Below are positions 44,967-53,047 of a stretch of 59,104 nt of DNA, piece by piece. The stretch's first letter is position 1. Each line of letters opens with the position of its first letter. The notes under the pieces were generated by a model that saw only the letters and a list, made by a program, of their open reading frames with translations, was not told where the DNA came from and ran no database searches. Where the stretch lies: assembly GCA_003402705.1 (NCBI GenBank), contig QQNF01000016.1, positions 1-59,104 on the forward strand, given 5' to 3'. The stretch comes from Verrucomicrobiota bacterium. GTDB taxonomy: Bacteria; Verrucomicrobiota; Verrucomicrobiia; Verrucomicrobiales; V1-33. The position numbers and the translations under genes are program-made.

Positions 44967-46697
44967 ATGATCACGAGACTTTCGGTCCGAAACTTCAAGA
45001 AGCTCGAGTTCGACGACCTCGAGCTCGGGCAGAATGTTGTCCTGATCGGTCCCAACAATTCAGGCAAAACCTCTGTTTTGCAGGCTCTCGCGCTCTGGGA
45101 GACCGGGTTGCGTGCTTGGCTGGAGAAGCGCGGGGAAGAATCACGGGCCGAACCACGGTTGGGCATCACCATGAACCGCCAGGCGGCCCTTGCGGTGCCG
45201 GTGCCCGAAGCCAGTCTGCTCTGGCGGGACCGCCATGTGCGGGAGAGTCAGCGGATCAACGGGTCGCAGCGCACCCGGAATATCCGCATTGAGATCGCGG
45301 TGGAGGGCGAGACCGCCGGGAAGGCATGGAGTTGTGGTCTCGAGTTCGATTACGCGAACGAAGAATCCTTCTCATGCCGCCCGCTCCGGATCGCGGGCCA
45401 GGATGAGAAGCAGATCGAAGACTGCGAGTTCCGTGTGATCCCTCCGCGGGCAGCAGCACTCAGGTTTGCCTATCTGCCGGCCATGTCCGGATTGTCCGAC
45501 CGCGAGTTTCTCAAGCAGCCGGAGGAGATCGCCTTCCACATCGGGACGGGGCAGACCGCGCAGGTGCTCCGCAATATCTGCTATCAGCTCGCCTCGACTA
45601 ACGCGGGCGCATGGGACACCGTGTGCCACGCCATCAGGGTTCTGTTCGGCGCCGGACTGCAAGTGCCGGAACGCACACAGAGGGCGGAACTCGTCCTGAC
45701 CTATGTGGAGCATGAATCGGGTGTGCGCCTTGACATCTCCTCTGCCGGGCGCGGACTGCAGCAGACGCTGCTGCTGCTTGCCTACATGCACAGCCATCCC
45801 GGATCCGTGCTGCTTCTCGATGAACCGGATGCCCACCTTGAGATTCTCCGGCAGCGCGAAGTCTTCAGGCTCATCTCGGAACACGCCGCCCGGCTGCACT
45901 CGCAGGTGATTGCCGCCAGCCATTCGGAGGTGGTGCTTGGTGAAGCCGCGGCGACTGGCCAGGTCATCGCTTTCGTCGGCAAGCCACACACCCTGAACAA
46001 GGGACCGTCGCATCTCATCAAGGCTCTCGCCGACCTTGGCTGGGATCAGTATTATCAGGCGGAACGGAAGCGCTGGGTGCTTTACCTCGAAGACGCGACC
46101 GACCTCTCCATCCTGAAAGCCTTCGCCGAAAAGCTGGGTGACCCTGACGCCATCGCGGCCCTGCGCGAACCGTTCGTTCACTATGTCGCCACCAATCTCC
46201 CGCAGCGCGCCCGTGATCACTTCTATGGCCTCAGGGAGGCGGTCCCCGACCTGCGCGGCTATGCCCTTTTCGACCGACTGGAAAAGCAGCTCCAGCAGGG
46301 CGGTGGACTCACCGAAACCATGTGGCAGCAGCGGGAAATCGAGAACTACCTGTGTCATGAGTCAGCCTTGATCCGGTTCGCAGAGGCGCAGTATCCGGAA
46401 GGGGACCTCTTCCGCGAGCAGTGCCGCCGCTTCATGCAGGAAGCCATGGAGGAAGTCAGGGCAGCCCTCGCCACTCTCGACAAGCCCGCCGCATGGTCAG
46501 CCGACATCAAGGCGTCGGACGACTTCCTCGACGTGGTCATGAAGAAGTTCTACCAGAAGCGCCAACTGCCCCTGCTCACCCGCAAAGCCCACTATCATCA
46601 GCTTGTCGCCTTCATGGAGCCTCAGGACATCGCCGACGAGGTCCGCCAGAAGCTATCCGAAATCTCCAGCTGCCACCAAGGTGCCGTCAGCCCGTGA
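44967..46697 (+). CDS. OLD-like ATPase with a possible TOPRIM domain
   Basis: A 576-residue protein. The start is the ATG at 44967 (MITRLSVRNFKKLEFDDL); a TTG three codons upstream is an alternative. The ABC/SMC-type ATPase has Walker A IGPNNSGKT at about residues 27-35, a signature segment SSAGRGLQQTLLLLAY, Walker B LLLDEPDAHLEI and an H-loop AASHSEVVL. The C-terminal third starts YLEDATDLSILKAFAEKLG, which resembles a TOPRIM acidic motif, followed by GYALFDRLEK. This layout is that of OLD/Gabija-A-like nucleases of phage defence. The TOPRIM reading is weaker than the ATPase. No UvrD-like partner gene is adjacent. Confidence 0.7.
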   Translation: MITRLSVRNFKKLEFDDLELGQNVVLIGPNNSGKTSVLQALALWETGLRAWLEKRGEESRAEPRLGITMNRQAALAVPVPEASLLWRDRHVRESQRINGSQRTRNIRIEIAVEGETAGKAWSCGLEFDYANEESFSCRPLRIAGQDEKQIEDCEFRVIPPRAAALRFAYLPAMSGLSDREFLKQPEEIAFHIGTGQTAQVLRNICYQLASTNAGAWDTVCHAIRVLFGAGLQVPERTQRAELVLTYVEHESGVRLDISSAGRGLQQTLLLLAYMHSHPGSVLLLDEPDAHLEILRQREVFRLISEHAARLHSQVIAASHSEVVLGEAAATGQVIAFVGKPHTLNKGPSHLIKALADLGWDQYYQAERKRWVLYLEDATDLSILKAFAEKLGDPDAIAALREPFVHYVATNLPQRARDHFYGLREAVPDLRGYALFDRLEKQLQQGGGLTETMWQQREIENYLCHESALIRFAEAQYPEGDLFREQCRRFMQEAMEEVRAALATLDKPAAWSADIKASDDFLDVVMKKFYQKRQLPLLTRKAHYHQLVAFMEPQDIADEVRQKLSEISSCHQGAVSP

Positions 46698-46807
46698 CCT
46701 GAAAACGCGATGGTCTGCTCAGGCGGGCTGACTCTTCTGACTGGAAGCGTGAAAACTGCGTCCTACCGCTTTTGATCCTCTGTTCACGAGCGCTGCCGGA
46801 CTGGGGT

Positions 46808-46862
46808 GACGGGTTTCCAGAAACATGGCGACCGGTTGTCGAACGGGTGCGGTTGTCAGATG
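46808..46862 (+). pseudogene. Duplicated fragment of the 108-residue partner protein
   Basis: One plus frame reads DGFPETWRPVVERVRLSD. This matches DRFLETWRPVVEEVLEAD in the gene at 44565-44891, and the DNA is alike as well (for example GAAACATGGCG in both). There is no start, and the match is interrupted on both sides, so this is a scrap of a related gene. It lies just downstream of the ATPase gene and touches the end of the oxygenase gene on the other strand. Confidence 0.55.
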
Positions 46863-49207
46863 GCCATGAGTTTGCTGAGCAGGGTGAGGTCTTCGGCGCG
46901 TTGCTGGAGGGAGTGCTGGTGGGACATGGAGGTTTTGGTGCAGCGGAGGGTGTAGGGTCTGCCGGTGCGGATGGTGACGGTATCGAGGTCGAGATGGAAA
47001 CGGCGCACCCAGTCTTCGATTCTGTCGCGCTCTGCCTGAGGGCAGAGGAAGTCGTGCGTGGCGGCATTGGGATCGGCCATGAAGGTGCGGAGTTCTGTGA
47101 GGAGAGGATCAATGGGGCGGGGGCGCCCGTAGAAGTCTGATGATTCGGGGACGGGGCAGGGCCGGGTCCAGTTGCGATAGGGTTCCATGGGGCGGGCGAC
47201 TTCCCTTGATAGGATCGTGATGGCGAGGGCGAGGGCGGCGGCGGGGACGGAGTCGGGAACGAGTTTTGTGCCGGTGGCCGCCCATTCGAGGAGGGCGGGT
47301 GCGAGGTGTTGGCGGATGGAGGGGAGCGAGCCATCCGCTTCGAGGAAGGCGAGTGCGGCTTCCTTGTCCTTCGGGTTGGTGAGATGGATGGAGGCGCGGA
47401 GGATGATGAGGGCTTCCGGCTGGCAGCCGGGCACGGAAGCGTTGAAGCTGGTGCGGAAGGATGTGTCTTCGCTAGGCAGCGCTGGCAGCGTGACGAGTTT
47501 GCGGGTCAGGGCGAGTGCGGCGTCGGGTTCGTTGGCGGCGCAGATGGCGTCGAGCACGAGGAAGAGAGGCATGCGATAGGATGCGGGAGATTCCGCGAGC
47601 CATGCAGACACGATGGGTTGGAACGGGGCGGAACCGAAGGCGCGCACGAGGGCGTGCCACAACGGGCGGTCGAGGGTTGCGAACACGGATGGTGTCGCCA
47701 TGCGCAGCAGGGAAGTCAGGGCGCTGCGCAATCCGGTCATTGCGATGACTTCGAGGGTTGCGGCGAATGGTTCGCGGAAGTCGGCGTCTTCACTAGCGAA
47801 ATAGACTCTGGGCTTCCACTGATGAAGCGACGGTTGGAACCGGGGCACTGCGTCCGGAAGATGTGTCAGGATGGCGGCGAGGAGCCGCTGGAATTCCGGG
47901 CGATCGGCTGCAGCCTTGCTAGGAGCCATGGCGGCGAGTTCCGCGCAGGCGGCCCGGGGATCGAGGGATACAAGGATGGCTTCGTGCTGATCGCGGGGCC
48001 AGAAGACGACGGCGGCGCGCCGGTACCAGTAGTCGAGCGTGCAGCCGGCATTGCCGGTGTAGCCTTCGTAATCCTGCTCGAGGGGTTTCCCTGCGTCGAT
48101 CGGCTGGCGGTAGATGAGCGACTCCATGTTGAGGGAGACGGCTCCGCGCGGCAGTGGGCGGTCTAGCGCATCCCGCCAGTGCGTGGCCCCGAGAGATTCC
48201 TCGTAGATCTCGCCCATTTTCTGATCGTCGGAGCTGGCCGCACCGTCCTCACGGTAGCGTGACGTGCGATAGCGGTACGAGTTGTAATCTTCCTCAAAGG
48301 CTCCCTGCAGTTCGCCGAGCCGGTGGAAGGTGACGAGGGCGAGGGAAGCGGTCAGGCCGGCGGCGTCGGCGGCGGAGAGGAGAGCGCGGGCGCGGGCGGA
48401 GTCGTCGCCTTTGAGGTTTCGGAGCGAGAAGTTCGCCTCGGTGTACTGGTGGTCGAGGAGGATGGCTGCGGGGTTCACTGGAGCAGGCCACGACATGGCC
48501 TTGAGAGCCGGCAGGAGGCGGTTCGAGTGTTCGGATAGCGGACGGTTCAGCTCGTCCGGGTTGCCTTTGGTCAGGACGAGATTGTAGACGAGACAGCAGC
48601 GCACTCCGCTGGTGACCTTTTCGACCTCATGTTCGCAGTCGGCGAAGAGGGCGGCGCTCTGGAATCGGCGCAGGCCGGGCGGTTGGCTGAAATCGACGGC
48701 GACTTCTTCGCCGCCGTGGCGCACGAGGAGCCTGCCGCCTTCGTGCGCGGAAGGCAGGGCGACGATGAGCGTTCCGAACATGGCCGCGAGCTTTTCGGTG
48801 TCGCGGTGCGGCAGAAAGTGGCCGCCCTCCTGATAGATCAGGAGCTTGTAGAGTTCGGCGGTGACTTCGCCGTCAATGCCGAGATCCTTCGCCGCTTTGT
48901 CGACGGTGCGCTGGAGATAGTGCTGCCATTCCGGGGCGTGCAGGGAGAGCTTCGCGGCATCGATCTGCCGGCATTTCCTGACATGATCATCCTGCACCGT
49001 GCTCAAGCCCTTGCCGTAAGGGGCGGCCTCGCCCGCGCGCACAAGCTCGCTGACCTGCGCTGCGATCAGTGGGAACGCCAGCTCGCCAACACCTTCCACC
49101 ACCAGCTCCGGCATGAAGAACGGCTCGGAACCCGTCGCGCAGAAAACCCCGGTTCCAGTGACGGTATCGAGTGCCTTGAGCAGCGGCTCGTGAGGTGAAG
49201 CGGACAT
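46856..49207 (-). CDS. 2-oxoglutarate/Fe(II) oxygenase with a long helical extension
   Basis: A 783-residue protein. Residues about 60-215 look like a prolyl-4-hydroxylase-type oxygenase: LLIYQEGGHFLPHRDTEK gives the metal ligands His134 and Asp136, FADCEHEVEKV gives the distal His193, and SGVRCCLVYNL gives the 2-oxoglutarate-binding Arg203. The following about 570 residues are helical and repetitive in style with no recognised domain. Oxygenases of this group hydroxylate proteins or oxidise nucleic acid or small molecules; the extension may recognise the substrate. The nuclease-helicase gene starts 270 nt away on the other strand. Confidence 0.75.
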   Translation of the reverse strand: MSASPHEPLLKALDTVTGTGVFCATGSEPFFMPELVVEGVGELAFPLIAAQVSELVRAGEAAPYGKGLSTVQDDHVRKCRQIDAAKLSLHAPEWQHYLQRTVDKAAKDLGIDGEVTAELYKLLIYQEGGHFLPHRDTEKLAAMFGTLIVALPSAHEGGRLLVRHGGEEVAVDFSQPPGLRRFQSAALFADCEHEVEKVTSGVRCCLVYNLVLTKGNPDELNRPLSEHSNRLLPALKAMSWPAPVNPAAILLDHQYTEANFSLRNLKGDDSARARALLSAADAAGLTASLALVTFHRLGELQGAFEEDYNSYRYRTSRYREDGAASSDDQKMGEIYEESLGATHWRDALDRPLPRGAVSLNMESLIYRQPIDAGKPLEQDYEGYTGNAGCTLDYWYRRAAVVFWPRDQHEAILVSLDPRAACAELAAMAPSKAAADRPEFQRLLAAILTHLPDAVPRFQPSLHQWKPRVYFASEDADFREPFAATLEVIAMTGLRSALTSLLRMATPSVFATLDRPLWHALVRAFGSAPFQPIVSAWLAESPASYRMPLFLVLDAICAANEPDAALALTRKLVTLPALPSEDTSFRTSFNASVPGCQPEALIILRASIHLTNPKDKEAALAFLEADGSLPSIRQHLAPALLEWAATGTKLVPDSVPAAALALAITILSREVARPMEPYRNWTRPCPVPESSDFYGRPRPIDPLLTELRTFMADPNAATHDFLCPQAERDRIEDWVRRFHLDLDTVTIRTGRPYTLRCTKTSMSHQHSLQQRAEDLTLLSKLMAI

Positions 49208-49477
49208 GTCCCCGACATGCCTCGCCTCCCTCGCCGCGGCAACCCTGATTCCCGATCTGCGTTGGCGGAAGTGTGGTCACGGACGGGGATGAGATCGGGA
49301 GGAGGCGAGGGTGTCAGAGGGCGGCAGCGGAAGAAATTGATGATCGTCGGACGCATGCATCCGCGGCATCCCTTTGATTGCCGAACCCGTTTGAGTGTGT
49401 TCAGGTCTGGTCCCGATGTGCTTCGGGAACGCCACACCGTGGCGGCCGGTTTCCCATTTTACGTTCATACGCTCAAG

Positions 49478-51466
49478 ATGACTTTCGACGCAGCAACTGC
49501 CACTAATGGAGACGCCGGATGGATGGGATCGTTCAGGGTGCTGGTCGTTGAGAGTGCGGATCAGATTCTGGGTGTCCTCAGGGACTTCATCCGAGATCCG
49601 TCTGGCGAGCAGATTGATGCGTGGAAGCTGTCGATTCCGCAGATTCAGGAGCAGGCGGGGAAGGTCATGGAGGAGCGATCCGATGCGGGCGAGTATGCAG
49701 CTGTGCTGGAGTACCGCCTTCCGATGGAGTCGCGCAGGCCCGATGTCGTGTTTCTCTTCAATGGGCGCGTGCTCGTTATGGAATGGAAGGGACGTCCGAT
49801 GCTGGATTGGTCGGATATTGATCAGGCCCATCACTATCTGACATCGCTGCGGAACTTTCATCGCGAGTGTCATGACCGGCCGGTTGACGCGGTGATTGTG
49901 CTGGGGTCGGCGAGTTTTGCGGCGAGCCGGGACTATAGCGGCGTTCATGTATCCGGGGTGAGCGATCTGCATCGTCTCGTCTGTAGGCTGGCATCCACGC
50001 CGGGCCGCAGTCCGCTGGTGCTGGATCGGTTTCTAGCAGCCGGGGCTTATGAGCCGCTTCCCTCACTGATGGTCACGGTACGGCAGGTGATTCGCGATGG
50101 CAGTCTGACGCGGGTGCATCGTTCGGCAGCGAAGACGGATGAGGCGCTGGCAGCCATCGAGGCGATTGCCACGGAGACGGCGGCGGCACGCCGGCGTTCG
50201 CTGATTCTGTTGTCAGGGTCGCCGGGTACGGGAAAGACGCTCGTGGGTATCCGCGTCGCAGTGAGTGAGAAGATCAGTCAGCTCGCGGTCCAGAGTGACG
50301 GGAGGGCCACGTCGCAGCCAGCCATTTTCCTATCTGGAAACCGGCCGCTGGTGACTGTTCTGAAACACGAATTCAAACGTCACGGGGCTGATGCCCGGGC
50401 CTTCATCAGGGGAGTGAGAGAGTATGTCGATTACTACAGCCGCAGGGATCGGATACCGCCGGAACATGTGTTGGTCTTCGACGAGGCGCAGCGCGCGTGG
50501 GACGCGGAGAAGGTTCAGGAGTCACACGGCGACCCGAGTCTGCGGTCCGAGCCGGAGATGTTCATTCAGTTCTCCGAGCGGGTACCGGCGTGGTGCACAG
50601 TGATAGGTCTCATCGGGGGTGGACAGGAAATCCATAATGGCGAGGAGGGCGGTATCCTTCAGTGGGCTGAAGCGATTCATCGCAGCAGCAACGCGGCCGA
50701 ATGGAGTGTTTACGGGCCTGAGCGCTTCCGCGAGGCCTTTGAGGGGGCGGGGCTCCATGGGGCCTATCGTGTGGTCGATGAACTTCATCTGGACCGATCG
50801 ATCCGCTTTCATGCGGCGGTGGATCATCATGAATGGGTGGCGGGACTTGTGGATGAATCGAAGGACGATGCCGAGCTCGCCAGCATTGCCGCGCGGTGCC
50901 GGGAGAATGGTTTTCATCTGCGGGTGACGCGGAGCCTCGACCATGCGAGGCGGTATCTGTGGGGGCGATACAAGGATGATGAGGAGGCGAGGTTCGGGCT
51001 GGTCATGTCATCCCGGGACAAATGCCTGCAAGGGCATGGCGTTCTGCAGATCGGCCGGTTTGCGAGGATTGGCGAATGGTATGCGGAGGATGAACTGAAC
51101 CCGAACTCGTGCAGGAGGCTCCGCGAGGCGATCACGCAGTTCGAAGCGCAGGGGCTCGAGCTTGATGCGGCTCTGGTCTGCTGGGGGAATGACTTTCTCT
51201 GGACCGGCGAGCCACGCCAATTCTCTGACAAGGAGGCCCCAGCCGATGCGCTCACACGCTGGGACGACTCACTGGGTAAGAAATGGCTCAGAAAGGCGAA
51301 GCTGCGCAATCCCTTGACGCTTCGCCGCAACACCTACCGAGTGCTCCTCACCCGAGGAAGACAAGGCAGCGTGATCTTTGTGCCTCCGGATGCGCTTTTT
51401 GATGCCACCTACCAGAAGCTGCTGTCGGCCGGGTGCCAGTCGCTGGATGCGGCCATTGAATGTTAG
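49478..51466 (+). CDS. RecB-like nuclease fused to a DUF2075 (Schlafen-3-like) helicase
   Basis: A 662-residue protein; the start is taken at the ATG at 49478 (MTFDAATATN). Residues about 70-125 contain a PD-(D/E)XK nuclease core: Glu78, Asp89 in SRRPDVVFLF, Glu102 and Lys104 in VMEWKGRP, then the QxxxY motif (Gln116, Tyr120) of RecB-type nucleases. The helicase part has Walker A SGSPGTGKTLV (about 247-254), Walker B VLVFDEAQRAWD (Asp335-Glu336) and a final YRVLLTRGRQG. This is the DUF2075 group. An antiphage or DNA-processing role is inferred from the domain pair and from the island context. Confidence 0.75.
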   Translation: MTFDAATATNGDAGWMGSFRVLVVESADQILGVLRDFIRDPSGEQIDAWKLSIPQIQEQAGKVMEERSDAGEYAAVLEYRLPMESRRPDVVFLFNGRVLVMEWKGRPMLDWSDIDQAHHYLTSLRNFHRECHDRPVDAVIVLGSASFAASRDYSGVHVSGVSDLHRLVCRLASTPGRSPLVLDRFLAAGAYEPLPSLMVTVRQVIRDGSLTRVHRSAAKTDEALAAIEAIATETAAARRRSLILLSGSPGTGKTLVGIRVAVSEKISQLAVQSDGRATSQPAIFLSGNRPLVTVLKHEFKRHGADARAFIRGVREYVDYYSRRDRIPPEHVLVFDEAQRAWDAEKVQESHGDPSLRSEPEMFIQFSERVPAWCTVIGLIGGGQEIHNGEEGGILQWAEAIHRSSNAAEWSVYGPERFREAFEGAGLHGAYRVVDELHLDRSIRFHAAVDHHEWVAGLVDESKDDAELASIAARCRENGFHLRVTRSLDHARRYLWGRYKDDEEARFGLVMSSRDKCLQGHGVLQIGRFARIGEWYAEDELNPNSCRRLREAITQFEAQGLELDAALVCWGNDFLWTGEPRQFSDKEAPADALTRWDDSLGKKWLRKAKLRNPLTLRRNTYRVLLTRGRQGSVIFVPPDALFDATYQKLLSAGCQSLDAAIEC

Positions 51467-51564
51467 GAATTGCTGCGTTTCGAACAATAAAGGCAGAAAA
51501 CGCGATCATTCGATGCGCTTGTGGGAAACAGGAGCCGGACGGGGTGCTGACGGGCGGGTGGTTG

Positions 51565-53040
51565 TCAGGCGAGGGCAGGTTTGATGAGGTTGCCGTGGAT
51601 GTCGGTGAGGCGGAAGTCGCGGCCCTGGGATCTGTAGGTGAGGCGGGTGTGTTCGACGCCCATGAGGTGGAGGATGGTGGCGTTGAGGTCGTGGACGTGG
51701 ACTGGGTTTTCGGTGATGTTGTAGCAGAAGTCGTCGGTGGTGCCGAGGGTGAGGCCTTTTTTGACGCCTGCGCCGGCCATGAGGACGGTGAAGCAGCGGG
51801 GGTGGTGGTCGCGGCCGTAGTTGTCGGCGGTGATGCCGCCCTGGGAGTAGATGGTGCGGCCGAATTCGCCGCCCCAGACGATGAGGGTGTCGTCGAGGAG
51901 GCCGCGGTTTTTGAGGTCGTTGATGAGGGCGGCGGTGGCCTGGTCGGTGTCGCGGCACTGGCCGCGGATGGCGTTAGGGAGACCGCCGTGGTGGTCCCAG
52001 CCCATGTGGAAGAGCTGGATGAAGCGGACATCGCGTTCGGCGAGACGGCGGGCGAGGAGACAGTTGGCGGCGTAGGAGCCGGGGCGTTTGACGTCGGGGC
52101 CGTAGCTGTCGAGGACCTCGGGGGATTCTTTGGAGACATCAGTTAGGTCCGGGACACTGGCCTGCATGCGGAAGGCGAGTTCGTACTGGGCGATGCGGTT
52201 GAGGATTTCGGGATCGCCGAGGGCGTCGTGGCGGTGCTGGTTGAGGGCGGCGAGTTCGTCGAGGGTATCGCGGCGCATGGAGCGGTCCATGCCTGGGGGG
52301 TTGTTGAGATAGAGGACGGGTTCGCCTTTGTTGCGGAATTTGACGCCTTGATAGCGTGCGGGGAGGAAGCCGGCGCTCCAGAGCCGGTCGTAGAGCGGCT
52401 GGTCGTCGGGGCGGCCGCTGCCGAAGCTGGTTAGGACGACGTAGGAAGGGAGTTCCGAGTTGGCGGAGCCGAGGCCGTAGCTCATCCATGCGCCGATGCT
52501 GGGGCGGCCGGCGAGCTGGGAGCCGGTCTGCATGAAGGTGATGGCGGGGTCGTGGTTGATGGCTTCGGTGTGGAGCGAGCGGATCATGCACCAGTCGTCG
52601 GCGAGTTTGGACATGTGGGGCATGAGTTCGCTGAACCACATGCCGGACTGGCCGTGCTGGGCGAATTTGAAGAGGGAGGGGGCGACCGGGAAGGTGGACT
52701 GGCCGGAGGTCATGGTGGTGAGCCGCTGACCCATGCGGATGGAGGCGGGGAGGTCTTCGCCGCGGCGTTTTTCGAGCTGCGGTTTGGGATCGAAGAGATC
52801 CATCTGGGAGGGAGCGCCGCTCTGGAACAGATAGATGATGCGCTTGGCCTTTGCGGGGAAGTTAGGGAAGCCCGGGAGGCCGGGAACGCCTGCGGTGGCG
52901 GCGGGAGCGGGGCTGCTGAGGAGTTGTGAGAGTGCGGCGAGGCCGATGCCGCCGGCCGACTGGCGGAGGAACGTGCGGCGGGAGAGCTGGCGGCGGGCGT
53001 CGGCGGACAATCCCGAGAAGAGGTGGTCGTTGCAGTGCAT
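51565..53040 (-). CDS. Tat-exported DUF1501 protein
   Basis: A 491-residue protein starting MHCNDHLFSGLSAD. The twin-arginine region SRRTFLRQSAGGIGLAAL (about residues 20-37) marks it for Tat export. The body carries the DUF1501 signatures: LFQSGAPSQMDLFDPKP, IRSLHTEAINHDPA, a Gly-Trp-Asp-His-His-Gly-Gly segment, GGEFGRT and a DHHPRCFTV stretch, so it resembles an alkaline-phosphatase/sulfatase-like fold. It starts 7 nt after the stop of the DUF1549/DUF1553 gene, so it is the second gene of that operon, the standard pairing in Planctomycetota and Verrucomicrobiota. Confidence 0.92.
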   Translation of the reverse strand: MHCNDHLFSGLSADARRQLSRRTFLRQSAGGIGLAALSQLLSSPAPAATAGVPGLPGFPNFPAKAKRIIYLFQSGAPSQMDLFDPKPQLEKRRGEDLPASIRMGQRLTTMTSGQSTFPVAPSLFKFAQHGQSGMWFSELMPHMSKLADDWCMIRSLHTEAINHDPAITFMQTGSQLAGRPSIGAWMSYGLGSANSELPSYVVLTSFGSGRPDDQPLYDRLWSAGFLPARYQGVKFRNKGEPVLYLNNPPGMDRSMRRDTLDELAALNQHRHDALGDPEILNRIAQYELAFRMQASVPDLTDVSKESPEVLDSYGPDVKRPGSYAANCLLARRLAERDVRFIQLFHMGWDHHGGLPNAIRGQCRDTDQATAALINDLKNRGLLDDTLIVWGGEFGRTIYSQGGITADNYGRDHHPRCFTVLMAGAGVKKGLTLGTTDDFCYNITENPVHVHDLNATILHLMGVEHTRLTYRSQGRDFRLTDIHGNLIKPALA

Positions 53041-53047
53041 GGCGGGA

